A stretch of 54,763 bases of DNA from a virus, in IMG/VR virus record IMGVR_UViG_3300017917_002109, positions 1-54,763 of that record. The stretch is one strand, 5' to 3'. Position 1 is the stretch's first letter. Each line of letters starts with the position of its first letter. This document shows positions 39,461 through 46,229 of the stretch, one piece after another. The position numbers and the translations under genes were made by a program. The notes beneath the pieces are model-generated. The model was not told the origin of the DNA, ran no database searches, and saw nothing but the letters and a program-made list of their open reading frames with translations.

Positions 39461-40086
39461 GCGTTCTTCTCCCGCAGCTTGGCTTCGAGAACGGTGTATA
39501 CATCGACCAAGGAATGACTGTTCCATGTCCGCATCCTGTCGCCGATCATGTTCAGTTCATCTTGATTCAGCCCCACCCACGGCTTGCTTGCTGGTGGGGA
39601 TGTGTAGAGGGGCGTGTAATTCTCAGAATCCCCTCGTTCCCAAACCACTACGCTCGGGACTTCATCTGACCCGTGTTCAATCCACGCCACCGGCTCCTGC
39701 TGCTGTGCCTTGAGCCTTGCGTTCTCATTAGTCAATCGTGCAATCTCCGTCCGCAGTTCGCACATGGCGTCCATGTTTTCGTGCGGGTGGCTACGACTGC
39801 ATCCATGCTGTGCTGGCTGCTCGGCCAGTGCTTCGCGGCAGTCAATCAACAAATCTCTAACTGCATCGTGGTCTGCAAGCTCCGGGTTGTACAAACCACC
39901 GCCAGCCAAATAGTCTGTGATTCTTTGCGCCAGGCGCAGAGCGGCCTCTTGTTTTGCAATCTGTTGCTCCAGATTTTCAATACGCTGCTTTAGTACATCG
40001 GCAATATGCATTCCGAGTTCATGGGGCTTAATCGTTGATCGTACCCAATCAGTTTTATCAAACCATTCTTTTAATGCAGGTTCCAT
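39457..40086 (-). CDS. Burkholderiales-phage-type protein with EPVAW..TPLYTSPP motif (209 aa)
   Basis: A coiled-coil region (RIENLEQQIAKQEAALRLAQ, residues about 36-55; and RTEIARLTNENARLKAQQQE, about 112-131) is followed by QQEPVAWIEHG ... TPLYTSPPAS, the short motif pair seen in many phage proteins of this host group, and a C-terminal helical part. GC-rich relative to the neighbours, as the 74-aa gene next to it. Role unknown. Confidence 0.75.
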   Translation of the reverse strand: MEPALKEWFDKTDWVRSTIKPHELGMHIADVLKQRIENLEQQIAKQEAALRLAQRITDYLAGGGLYNPELADHDAVRDLLIDCREALAEQPAQHGCSRSHPHENMDAMCELRTEIARLTNENARLKAQQQEPVAWIEHGSDEVPSVVVWERGDSENYTPLYTSPPASKPWVGLNQDELNMIGDRMRTWNSHSLVDVYTVLEAKLREKNA

Positions 40087-40319
40087 TATTCAAGTCCAAA
40101 GTTTTCTTTAATATCGTCTCTAATCTCTTTTAGAGCAGCATAGGTCCATTCGCAGGCCAGTTCGCCAGATACACTGTTACCTACAGGGATACGATAAGTT
40201 TCGATTTTATCAATACAATCTTTAATAATCAACTCGGCAAATTCTTCGAGTCGCACGTGGCTAATGCAATGTTCCACCTTTGCTTGTACAGCAAGCTCTG
40301 TAAGTCGTTCGTTCATCAC
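40086..40319 (-). CDS. MNERI..FAELI..FGVE family, copy 1 (77 aa)
   Basis: MMNERLTELAVQAK, EEFAELIIKDC and the end NFGLE define a small-protein family with six copies in this window. The N terminus is a short helix, the middle FAELI helix and the C-terminal (H/N)FG(V/L)E tail are the conserved parts, with variable sequence between. I recall such paralogues from T4-like phages but no function. Confidence 0.75.
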   Translation of the reverse strand: MMNERLTELAVQAKVEHCISHVRLEEFAELIIKDCIDKIETYRIPVGNSVSGELACEWTYAALKEIRDDIKENFGLE

Positions 40320-40573
40320 TAAACTCCGAAATGTTTTCTAATATCCTTAGAGGCCTCGACGCAGGCCATATCCCAGGTATGTCCGAATGTTTTTCTTACA
40401 TATTCGTCAGAATCGGGAAAAGCGGTACGGGCCGCTACACCGGCACATTCTTTAATAATCAAGTCGGCGAACTTTTCAATGGCCTCTTGGTCGTATTTGT
40501 CCATGTTGTTCCAACAACCGTCGGCAGTTAGACCTGCGTCATACATCAGCTTTTCTAATACTTCGTTCATCAT
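40319..40573 (-). CDS. MNERI..FAELI..FGVE family, copy 2 (84 aa)
   Basis: MMNEVLEKLMYDAGL, IEKFADLIIKECAGVAAR and the end KHFGV place it in the same family; copy 1 starts at its stop codon. More diverged, with a longer middle part. Unknown function. Confidence 0.72.
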   Translation of the reverse strand: MMNEVLEKLMYDAGLTADGCWNNMDKYDQEAIEKFADLIIKECAGVAARTAFPDSDEYVRKTFGHTWDMACVEASKDIRKHFGV

Positions 40574-40636
40574 TCTATATTCTCAGTTCCACTCTGTCAA
40601 CAAAAAGTTTTTTCTACACTGTGCCATTGTTTTGGT

Positions 40637-40873
40637 TCACCGCAAGTCCGGGTCTTTATCGTAACAATCAAAACACACGGCATCATGTTTAGGCCCCATA
40701 CTATGGTAAATTGCACCGTTACAATACTTACATAGTATAAACGCCTGAGTCACAATAGAACCCTTCGGGGGAGCGTAGAGTTTATAGAAACCCTCATCAC
40801 GTTCAATCCAACCTATTTGCTGACGATTTTCGGTCATACGCCAAATTTCTTTAGCTACATCAGAAGATCTCAT
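40637..40873 (-). CDS. Small zinc-finger-like protein (78 aa)
   Basis: Two Cys pairs, C48-x2-C51 (CKYCNG) and C67-x2-C70 (CFDCYD), suggest one treble-clef-like zinc site. The N-terminal half includes RQQIGWIERDEGFYKLYAPP. Unknown function; a 60-base gap separates it from copy 2 of the FGVE family. Confidence 0.65.
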   Translation of the reverse strand: MRSSDVAKEIWRMTENRQQIGWIERDEGFYKLYAPPKGSIVTQAFILCKYCNGAIYHSMGPKHDAVCFDCYDKDPDLR

Positions 40874-40881
40874 ATTCTACC

Positions 40882-41055
40882 CTAAAACAAAGACACCGGC
40901 GGAACATTAGAACCACCGCTCTTATTAAGTATATGCCGGTACTTCTCCGGATGCTTTTTCATGTCCTCAAGTCGTTCGAGGAATCGTTTCTCAATCAAAT
41001 CCATCTGATCCGGTTGGTCAAAAAATTCTTTGATCTTTTTAAACAGATTCATCAT
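40882..41055 (-). CDS. Small helical protein (57 aa)
   Basis: MMNLFKKIKEFFDQPDQMDL IEKRFLERLEDMKKHPEKYR: basic and helical. The ATGATG start overlaps the stop of FGVE family copy 3. Not recognised; the gene arrangement supports translation. Confidence 0.65.
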   Translation of the reverse strand: MMNLFKKIKEFFDQPDQMDLIEKRFLERLEDMKKHPEKYRHILNKSGGSNVPPVSLF

Positions 41056-41249
41056 TCAACTCCGAAATGTTCTTTAAGTTTACTTTCTGTAATCGAACCA
41101 ACTTGACTAATTTCAATGCATTCCTTAATAAGCAACTCGGCAAATTTATTAATATTATCGTAACCTACTAATGCCCGATTCTTTGGTTCACCATGAATAG
41201 GAATCGCACCAGCCTGTGCCGCAAGCTCTTGAATTCGTTCGTTCATCAT
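41052..41249 (-). CDS. MNERI..FAELI..FGVE family, copy 3 (65 aa)
   Basis: MMNERIQELAAQAG, INKFAELLIKECIEISQ and KEHFGVE: full family pattern. Start at 41249 overlaps copy 4's stop (ATGATGA); an upstream start would be inside copy 4. Confidence 0.78.
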   Translation of the reverse strand: MMNERIQELAAQAGAIPIHGEPKNRALVGYDNINKFAELLIKECIEISQVGSITESKLKEHFGVE

Positions 41250-41425
41250 TCGACTCCGAAATGTTCCAAGATACCCCTGGGACCATCGTATGCCAAACTG
41301 GCACATTCCCTCACAATCAACTCGGCGAACTTTTCTTTACTGAAGACCAAACACTCGAAAGAATTTTCATCCTTCACTGTAATATACGATTGTTGTTCAA
41401 GCTCTTTAATACGGGTATTGGACAT
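41246..41425 (-). CDS. MNERI..FAELI..FGVE family, copy 4 (59 aa)
   Basis: MSNTRIKELEQQSYITVKDE, then KEKFAELIVRECASLAYDG and ILEHFGVE. A short family member directly joined to copy 3. It is preceded by about 320 bases without a gene. Confidence 0.75.
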   Translation of the reverse strand: MSNTRIKELEQQSYITVKDENSFECLVFSKEKFAELIVRECASLAYDGPRGILEHFGVE

Positions 41426-41745
41426 TTTTTGGCTCGTTTTTTCTGGAGGAAATTTTTTATAGAGTAGAATATTAGAAATAGATCAAAGATCGTATAGACT
41501 CGGAATCTATATAGAAACGATTAGGGAACGACTGGACTATTTTTGGGTGTAGATTTCTGGGGGAAAAATTTTTTAGATGAGAAAATAAGAATAGAAGTGA
41601 GGGACTTAGAGCAGGGCGTAGAGCAGAAAGGGGTAAAACACGGATAAAAGGGCAAGGTGGTGATATACCCGTTATGCTATCGGGGACCCTAACCTATAAT
41701 TATATAGGGGGTCCTGATGCTATATACTTAAGCACTCTGCATACG
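41426..41745. other. 320-base stretch without a recognisable gene
   Basis: No convincing frame is seen on either strand. The minus strand is pyrimidine-rich (about 41570-41660) and the part near 41430-41530 is AT-rich with short runs of T. A long hairpin (41684-41714) marks its right side. It could be a long leader of the FGVE operon, an untranslated RNA or a replication element. I see no sigma-70 promoter of the kind found elsewhere. Confidence 0.5.
41684..41714. repeat. Long inverted repeat (hairpin)
   Basis: GGACCC-TAA-CCTATA-ATTA-TATAGG-GGGTCC: two stacked six-pair stems with a 3-base bulge on one side and a 4-base loop. It lies behind the 54-aa exported protein gene. No T-run on either side, so if it terminates transcription it does so poorly. 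Confidence 0.75.
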
Positions 41746-41910
41746 TTACCGTTTCGTGAATCCTTTCGGTCGGCTCTCGCAAAAAGCAAAGGTTCCGTGC
41801 TCGATTACTTGAAGTACCTTGGCCTCGCATTTCTGCTTCGTTTCGTATTCTCCGACTCCGACTGCTGGGGACGTGAGAGTGAATCCCATGATGAACAGAA
41901 CGTAGGTCAT
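41746..41910 (-). CDS. Small exported protein with two cysteines (54 aa)
   Basis: MTYVLFIMGFTLTSPAVGVG looks like a signal peptide, followed by a short domain with KCEAKV and FAFCESRP whose cysteines (28 and 44) could form a disulphide in the periplasm. Starts inside the stop of the 28-aa gene (ATGA). Higher GC than the stretch that follows. Unknown role. Confidence 0.65.
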   Translation of the reverse strand: MTYVLFIMGFTLTSPAVGVGEYETKQKCEAKVLQVIEHGTFAFCESRPKGFTKR

Positions 41911-41993
41911 ACCAGGGCCTTCACGATCTCTACGATGAAGGGAATCGCCAGAGTGATACCGAAGAGTGCTGCGTATGCGTAGTCTTTAATCAT
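41907..41993 (-). CDS. Membrane microprotein (28 aa)
   Basis: MIKDYAYAALFGITLAIPFI VEIVKALV: one membrane segment. Good AAGGAAAC ribosome site and the shared GAGTCATAGCAACAAGGA leader behind a consensus promoter (42019-42047). Overlaps the next gene by ATGA. Confidence 0.65.
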   Translation of the reverse strand: MIKDYAYAALFGITLAIPFIVEIVKALV

Positions 41994-42018
41994 GATGTTT
42001 CCTTGTTGCTATGACTCT

Positions 42019-42047
42019 ATTATATGATCTTTACCGAACGGTGTCAA
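42019..42047 (-). promoter_or_regulatory. Consensus sigma-70 promoter TTGACA-17-TATAAT with shared leader
   Basis: -35 TTGACA (42047-42042) lies in the last codons of the 53-aa gene; 17-nt spacer; TATAAT (42024-42019), then the leader AGAGTCATAGCAACAAGGA. Confidence 0.92.
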
Positions 42048-42192
42048 TTACCACGGATTCGTAGAGTTCGAAGAGATCTAGATCGGACATCGTGTCCAAC
42101 TCTTCCTCGAAAACACCGTATTCGGCGATCAGAGTCTCCTCGGGTACGGCGAACAAAATTCGCTGGGTCACCAGCTCACGCATGCTAATCAT
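42031..42192 (-). CDS. Small acidic protein (53 aa)
   Basis: MISMRELVTQRILFAVPEET followed by LIAEYGVFEEELDTMSDLDL FELYE: acidic and helical. The start overlaps the stop of the 74-aa gene (TGATG). Its final codons contain the next promoter's -35. Unknown role. Confidence 0.7.
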   Translation of the reverse strand: MISMRELVTQRILFAVPEETLIAEYGVFEEELDTMSDLDLFELYESVVIDTVR

Positions 42193-42413
42193 CGCTTGGC
42201 CTCTTGCATCTCGCACAAAATGAACTTCGCGATGTTCAGCTGCTTGCGAACTTCGTCCTTCGCTCCCATCGCCGCACACTCTTGAGCATCGGACAAAATG
42301 CCCATGACCACCATCTCCAGACCGCTGAGCTTTGCGGTGATACCGTTCATGTAGTCTTCACGAATGTCTGCTGTCGTCATACCAAACATTTCGATCTCTC
42401 TTTGCTCTACCAT
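42189..42413 (-). CDS. Small helical protein (74 aa)
   Basis: MVEQREIEMFGMTTADIRED and a helical remainder with KDEVRKQLNIAKFILCEMQE. AAGGAG stands 7 bases before the ATG behind the shared early leader. Not recognised. Confidence 0.72.
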   Translation of the reverse strand: MVEQREIEMFGMTTADIREDYMNGITAKLSGLEMVVMGILSDAQECAAMGAKDEVRKQLNIAKFILCEMQEAKR

Positions 42414-42444
42414 CGCATTCTCCTTGTTGCTGCGCTATGTCTAT

Positions 42445-42473
42445 ATTATAACACCAAACGGGCAAGAGTGCAA
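42445..42473 (-). promoter_or_regulatory. Sigma-70 promoter TTGCAC-17-TATAAT with shared leader
   Basis: -35 TTGCAC (42473-42468), 17-nt spacer, TGT then TATAAT (42450-42445), followed by ATAGACATAGC...CAACAAGGAG. Confidence 0.85.
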
Positions 42474-42476
42474 ACC

Positions 42477-42505
42477 AAAAGACCCTTTCGTAAAAAGGGG
42501 CTTTT
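42477..42505 (-). terminator. Intrinsic terminator
   Basis: AAAAGCCCCTTT-TTACG-AAAGGGTCTTTT on the minus strand (one mismatch), directly before the promoter at 42445-42473. Confidence 0.8.
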
Positions 42506-42619
42506 CGAAGACTTAATTAGTCTGTTTTAATATCTAGGTACCAGAGTGCGCAAAATCGTGAATTTTCGACGTTTAAGTCATTGATTTACAATGTCTTTTT
42601 TTCGAGAATTTCGAGTAGA

Positions 42620-42931
42620 TCACACCAATTTCGACGCTGCATGGGACACTTCGTCGGCGTGGACCTTGAATGCTCTGGAGAACTTGCCGAGCTTCTCACG
42701 TAGCGTGTACTTGCCGTATTTGTCGAGCGTCAGGGGTCGTGCTTTGCTAGCGGCACCTTTACAGGAAACCAGTCCGCGAGTCTCTTTGCTATAAAAGACA
42801 TCGTTGGGAACCATGTTAATGACACCGTCGTTGGTGAAGACCTTCTGCAGCTTGTAGACCAACGAGAGACCCATGCGACCCTCGATTACACGAATTTCAG
42901 GGGATGTAGCCAGTTCAACGTATTCACGCAT
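42620..42931 (-). CDS. Phage protein of unknown function (103 aa)
   Basis: MREYVELATSPEIRVIEGRM GLSLVYKLQKVFTNDGVINM; basic C-terminal part (KARPLTLDKYGKYTLREKLG). The ATG at 42931 with GGAG 6 bases upstream is preferred. About 110 bases behind it, up to the terminator, hold no gene. Confidence 0.68.
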   Translation of the reverse strand: MREYVELATSPEIRVIEGRMGLSLVYKLQKVFTNDGVINMVPNDVFYSKETRGLVSCKGAASKARPLTLDKYGKYTLREKLGKFSRAFKVHADEVSHAASKLV

Positions 42932-42945
42932 TTCTTTCTCCAATA

Positions 42946-43191
42946 TTACTCGAAACGACCCACGAATTGCTCGTAGTCGTAGAACCCAACGACCTGGTCC
43001 TCGAAGTAGAACACTATAATGCCGCCGATGTTCTCACTGCTATCGTAGAGCTCTTTATTAGCGTACATCACTCGTTCAATTAGAGCTTCTGTAATATCGA
43101 TGCCTTTAGCAAACGCTGCATCTGCTTCTGCGCTATAATCAATCGTATACTCTGCTGTTGCATTGCAGAACTCGTCAATTGCATCGTACAT
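42946..43191 (-). CDS. Acidic phage protein (81 aa)
   Basis: MYDAIDEFCNATAEYTIDYS and a C-terminal beta part (GGIIVFYFEDQVVGFYDYEQ FVGRFE). Acidic. Behind a promoter (43225-43253). Not recognised. Confidence 0.7.
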   Translation of the reverse strand: MYDAIDEFCNATAEYTIDYSAEADAAFAKGIDITEALIERVMYANKELYDSSENIGGIIVFYFEDQVVGFYDYEQFVGRFE

Positions 43192-43224
43192 AGTGTAGAC
43201 CTTTCTTTCTTTGCTACATAGAGT

Positions 43225-43253
43225 ATTATAACGGCATCACGAAAAGCGGTCAA
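43225..43253 (-). promoter_or_regulatory. Sigma-70 promoter TTGACC-17-TATAAT
   Basis: -35 TTGACC (43253-43248) contains the TGA stop codon of the upstream 61-aa gene; 17-nt spacer; TATAAT (43230-43225). The leader differs from the others (CTCTATGTAGCAAAGAAAG). Confidence 0.88.
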
Positions 43254-43435
43254 TAGCTTTTTGACGGAAAACGGGCAGTGGGATCCGCACGGAGCTTCAT
43301 GCCAGAATTGGACTTGCCACGAGCACTAACAGCCTTCGGATTCTTACGGCCTTTGAGTTGCTCGACAACACCCCCAGAAGCCAGGAAACGGGCGATCGCA
43401 TTCTCTTGAGCCTGACGCAGTTCTGTTTTAGACAT
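43250..43435 (-). CDS. Small basic protein (61 aa)
   Basis: MSKTELRQAQENAIARFLAS GGVVEQLKGRKNPKAVSARG: basic, with one helix and a flexible Arg/Lys/Ser tail; could bind nucleic acid. Resembles small phage proteins with RFLxxGGxV. Function unknown. Confidence 0.7.
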   Translation of the reverse strand: MSKTELRQAQENAIARFLASGGVVEQLKGRKNPKAVSARGKSNSGMKLRADPTARFPSKSY

Positions 43436-43468
43436 TTGCTAAGTTCCTTTCTCTGTTGCTATGCCTCT

Positions 43469-43497
43469 ATTATAGCACAAATGGACAACTTGAACAA
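43469..43497 (-). promoter_or_regulatory. Sigma-70 promoter TTGTTC-17-TATAAT with shared leader
   Basis: -35 TTGTTC (43497-43492), 17-nt spacer, TGC then TATAAT (43474-43469), leader AGAGGCATAGCAACAGAGAA. An ACCC/GGGT hairpin (about 43499-43530) just upstream looks like the paired terminator. Confidence 0.85.
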
Positions 43498-43790
43498 GGG
43501 GTAACCCGTAGGACAAAAGGGGTACTCAGGGAGCTTGACACGGAGCGGGAACGATGTTAGAATTAGGGATAAAAGAAAGATTAATAAGAAAGTTAACAGA
43601 TTTAAAAAAGAATTAAAAAATAATAAATTCGTTTATAATCTGATCTACCCCCGATCTTTCTAGCCATAAATACAAATCAAGCACTCATTTTCTCATTTCT
43701 AAATAGGCTCGATTATATTGCTCTGATCCCTCGATTAGCACAATAATATTGCTCTAATAATGTTTCTAGCGCAATCTTTATATACTTACG
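43498..43790. other. About 290 bases without a supported gene
   Basis: Very AT-rich. On the minus strand, the frame of the 58-aa gene stays open for 25 codons after its TAG stop (RKYIKIALETLLEQYYCANR GIRAI-stop), and a 21-codon frame starts at MARKIGGRSDYKR; both look protein-like but neither is long enough to call. A CATAAATAC late-like element on the plus strand (about 43664-43672) points to no gene. Confidence 0.45.
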
Positions 43791-43967
43791 CTATACGATT
43801 TCGTCTATATTCTTTCCCTTATCGGTGCTTGGCCTCTTATATTCTTCTCCGAATATCTCTTTATAATCCTTTAACGCTTCTTTCCACTCGTCGTAGCTAA
43901 TATCTGAATCGTTTTGCATTTTATGCATCAGATTATCGTAGTACTTTTTAAATAGCTTACTGAACAT
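43791..43967 (-). CDS. Small charged protein (58 aa)
   Basis: MFSKLFKKYYDNLMHKMQND followed by SDISYDEWKEALKDYKEIFG: basic N-terminal helix, acidic middle. Overlaps the upstream membrane protein gene by 11 bases. Ends in TAG followed by an open in-frame run. Unknown role. Confidence 0.65.
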   Translation of the reverse strand: MFSKLFKKYYDNLMHKMQNDSDISYDEWKEALKDYKEIFGEEYKRPSTDKGKNIDEIV

Positions 43968-44151
43968 CTTTATTCGTAATGAAATAATGTGCTATAACGA
44001 TAATGGGAAGAACGGATATTGCTATACTTAATGCTTCGTAGAACCAGGGGGATAATGGAATTAATACTGCTACGATTTGTGCTAATATAATCGCGATTGA
44101 AACTCTTACCGGAAGAGTAAATGGAAAAGGATTAATGTAAGTGTATTTCAT
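43957..44151 (-). CDS. Two-pass membrane protein (64 aa)
   Basis: From MKYTYINPFPFTLPVRVSIA there are two hydrophobic segments (about residues 14-33 and 37-56) with a PLSPWFYEA turn. The upstream reading beyond 44151 has no good start. Unknown role. Confidence 0.68.
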   Translation of the reverse strand: MKYTYINPFPFTLPVRVSIAIILAQIVAVLIPLSPWFYEALSIAISVLPIIVIAHYFITNKDVQ

Positions 44152-44161
44152 TTCGTTTACC

Positions 44162-44386
44162 TTAAAAGAACCCGGGGCCACGCTTATTATCTTTGTGGGG
44201 AGTATCAAACATAATATATTCGATGACACGTCCCACGGCGGCGATTGTACCAAGAGTTCCGAGGATTACTAGAGTCATTCGATAATCCATTGCCAACAAT
44301 GCACACAGGACCACTACTAGAAACAACACACTGATTCGAACCGATAAGGGCATATCGGAGAATCGATTCTTGAGTTCTTTAAACAT
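44162..44386 (-). CDS. Two-pass membrane protein (74 aa)
   Basis: MFKELKNRFSDMPLSVRISV LFLVVVLCALLAMD and TLVILGTLGTIAAVGRVIEY: two membrane segments and a charged C terminus. It follows the AAA+ ATPase by one base, so the two may act together. Confidence 0.72.
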   Translation of the reverse strand: MFKELKNRFSDMPLSVRISVLFLVVVLCALLAMDYRMTLVILGTLGTIAAVGRVIEYIMFDTPHKDNKRGPGFF

Positions 44387-44387
44387 A

Positions 44388-45302
44388 TCAGGCTCCTTGA
44401 GTCAGAACATACTTGGCCAGGGGTTTCCAGTCGCCACCCTCAGCGCAAATTTTGGTTGTAGAAATAAGCGTACGCAAGCTCAGATTGCTCACGGTGTTCA
44501 TGTGCTCACGAATAAATTCCATGGCCTGAGTCTTGTCTTCCATGCTATAGTCCTGCAGGAATTCGGGGTCTTTGACCAGAGTTTCCATGCGCTCGACCTT
44601 CTGTTCTTGAGTCATCGTCAGGTCCACGCACATTGCTCGCGAACGAACTGCTTGGTCAACACGATCCAGGTCCATGTTGGAAATGAACACAATCGTGCCT
44701 TCGAACTTGAAGCTACGGGGCAAGTCGTCATCACGGATGTCTGCGTTCCAGTTGATCCAGCGCTCGCCGTACGAGTCCAGAGCACCTTTGAGCAGATTCA
44801 ACGCAACCGGATCTTTGAGCACCGAGTCGCAGTCGTCAAATACCAGAACCTGGCCGTTACCCTCGAACAGAGTACGATACAGGCCCTTAGCGGTACTGAA
44901 ACCCTTGACCAATTTGAATGCCTTGTAGGTCGGAATGCGAGTACCTTCTTCGAACTGAGCCACGTCTGTGGTGTCGATCAGGCCCTGATTCTTGAGTGTC
45001 TTCAGGACGGTGTGAGTCTTACCCAGGCCACCTTGCCCGGTGATGATTGCACTGGCGATTGTTTTCTTGGCCACCATCTGAACCATTTGAGTCACGAACT
45101 CAAAACGCTTGTTGATGCCAAACTCGTCAACCTTGGGTTGGGTGTTGACCTGGCCCTGGGCATTGATCAAAGTACCAACCCCCAATTTGTAAATCTGATC
45201 TCGAACATAGGACTCATGCTTGCTGCGGGAAACCATTTTGCCGTCAACGAAACCTTCGTAACGACCTTTTGCATTGTTGTATTTGACTGTTACTTGCATC
45301 AT
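44388..45302 (-). CDS. AAA+ ATPase (304 aa)
   Basis: Walker A GQGGLGKT (residues 89-96 from MMQV), Walker B VLVFDDCD (about 150-157), sensor 1 IVFISNMD (about 201-208) and an arginine-finger region (VDQAVRSRAMCVDL). N-terminal about 60 residues are a separate beta-rich region. The pattern fits a stand-alone AAA+ ATPase of the kind found in T4-like phages, role unknown. Base composition is distinctly more GC-rich than the flanks, suggesting separate origin. Shared promoter and leader directly upstream; start 45302 follows AAGGAACAG. Confidence 0.88.
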   Translation of the reverse strand: MMQVTVKYNNAKGRYEGFVDGKMVSRSKHESYVRDQIYKLGVGTLINAQGQVNTQPKVDEFGINKRFEFVTQMVQMVAKKTIASAIITGQGGLGKTHTVLKTLKNQGLIDTTDVAQFEEGTRIPTYKAFKLVKGFSTAKGLYRTLFEGNGQVLVFDDCDSVLKDPVALNLLKGALDSYGERWINWNADIRDDDLPRSFKFEGTIVFISNMDLDRVDQAVRSRAMCVDLTMTQEQKVERMETLVKDPEFLQDYSMEDKTQAMEFIREHMNTVSNLSLRTLISTTKICAEGGDWKPLAKYVLTQGA

Positions 45303-45325
45303 CTGTTCCTTGTTGCTATGCCTCA

Positions 45326-45354
45326 ATTATAGCACACTTTGGTCGGGCGGACAA
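45326..45354 (-). promoter_or_regulatory. Sigma-70 promoter TTGTCC-17-TATAAT with shared leader
   Basis: -35 TTGTCC (45354-45349), 17-nt spacer, TGC then TATAAT (45331-45326), leader TGAGGCATAGCAACAAGGA running into the AAA+ ATPase start. Confidence 0.88.
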
Positions 45355-45356
45355 GC

Positions 45357-45382
45357 AAAACCCTTGTACGAAAAGGGTCTTT
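45357..45382 (-). terminator. Intrinsic terminator directly before a promoter
   Basis: ACCCTT-TTCGTAC-AAGGGT followed by TTTG on the minus strand, 3 bases upstream of the -35 at 45349-45354. Confidence 0.8.
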
Positions 45383-45497
45383 ACCACAGAATGCAAGCCA
45401 AACGATCAGCGCTGGGAAACATCTCAGCACACTGCCACGATTTAAGATAAAATGCCAAGATGAATACCACGATAAGAAAAATACCTAAAAATCTCAC
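45381..45497 (-). CDS. Membrane microprotein, GTG start (38 aa)
   Basis: GTG start with GAGGAG 6 bases upstream, giving (M)RFLGIFLIVVFILAFYLKSW and a Cys-containing tail (QCAEMF, LACILW). The GTGA overlap with the upstream stop fits translational coupling. Unknown role. Confidence 0.62.
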   Translation of the reverse strand: MRFLGIFLIVVFILAFYLKSWQCAEMFPSADRLACILW

Positions 45498-45649
45498 AAT
45501 CGCTCCTCATAACCTTTACCAAAACCAATGTAGATATTGAAACAACCAATTAGAATAGTTGCACAATATTCATGTGGGAATTTACTGAAATAAATCGCCA
45601 GACCAAAACCATTTGTAATACTAAATTGAATTTTATCTCCAGAACCCAT
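45494..45649 (-). CDS. Small beta-rich or membrane-associated protein (51 aa)
   Basis: MGSGDKIQFSITNGFGLAIY FSKFPHEYCATILIGCFNIY with a short charged end. Moderately hydrophobic. Closely linked on both sides (3-base gap upstream... stop overlap downstream). Not recognised. Confidence 0.6.
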   Translation of the reverse strand: MGSGDKIQFSITNGFGLAIYFSKFPHEYCATILIGCFNIYIGFGKGYEERL

Positions 45650-45772
45650 TTAAATCTCCTTAATTAATTCAATAACCCAGCTAACAGGAATATCATATTT
45701 CGATGCGATTTCGACGAAACTCAATTCACCTGAATCAATATCTTTTTTGATATTATCAAGATAATCTTTCAT
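45650..45772 (-). CDS. Tiny HTH-like protein (40 aa)
   Basis: MKDYLDNIKKDIDSGELSFV EIASKYDIPVSWVIELIKEI. The segment ELSFVEIASKYDIPVSWVIEL fits a helix-turn-helix (helix, GLY-free turn DIP, recognition helix). Such a small domain could bind DNA as a dimer. The start overlaps copy 5 of the FGVE family by 4 bases. Confidence 0.62.
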   Translation of the reverse strand: MKDYLDNIKKDIDSGELSFVEIASKYDIPVSWVIELIKEI

Positions 45773-45966
45773 AATTCAACTCCAAAATCTTCTTTGAATC
45801 TTTCAATCAACTCTGTATAGGATTCATTTCGAATCTTAGCACCATGGACTTTCATGAGACATTCCGTCACAATCAACTCGGCGAACTCTTGCTTATCTTG
45901 TTCGGTCCAAACAAGACCGCTAAACCCATTTTGGGCCTGAATCAGTTCAAAAATTCGTTCGTTCAT
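45769..45966 (-). CDS. MNERI..FAELI..FGVE family, copy 5 (65 aa)
   Basis: MNERIFELIQAQNGFSGLVW, then KQEFAELIVTECLMKVHG and KEDFGVEL. An ATG two codons upstream (45972) is an alternative start. Overlaps the stop of the 88-aa gene. Confidence 0.76.
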   Translation of the reverse strand: MNERIFELIQAQNGFSGLVWTEQDKQEFAELIVTECLMKVHGAKIRNESYTELIERFKEDFGVEL

Positions 45967-46229
45967 CGCCATTCACCTGCACGGTCGGGGTTGGTTTGCC
46001 AGTGCGCCCAAGTAGAAAACTCTTTGTTGTCAGCCATACATTGTTCAACATCAGCTAGGATCTTTTTGAGTTCGTCAATGTTGATAGCAAGAAACTTGAT
46101 AGCGGTACTCAATGCCATACTTCCTGTCATAGTTGGCAGGAGATAGTTCTCTTTCATTTCAGCAAGATGCTTTTCCTTGCCCTCGATTGTGTTACGCAGA
46201 TTCTCTGCTACGGTTTGGATGTTCATCAT
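45963..46229 (-). CDS. Phage protein of unknown function (88 aa)
   Basis: MMNIQTVAENLRNTIEGKEK and FLAINIDELKKILADVEQCM, then WQTNPDRAGEWR. The FLxINIDEL..ILxDVExC pattern is one I recall from T4-like phages and from Burkholderiales phages. Helical, soluble. ATGATGA overlap with copy 6 of the FGVE family. Confidence 0.75.
   Translation of the reverse strand: MMNIQTVAENLRNTIEGKEKHLAEMKENYLLPTMTGSMALSTAIKFLAINIDELKKILADVEQCMADNKEFSTWAHWQTNPDRAGEWR

Noticed and set aside
44370-45332. 320-codon plus-strand open frame opposite the AAA+ ATPase
   Set aside because: Antisense to a gene with intact AAA+ motifs; the GC-rich third codon positions of that gene explain the open antisense frame.
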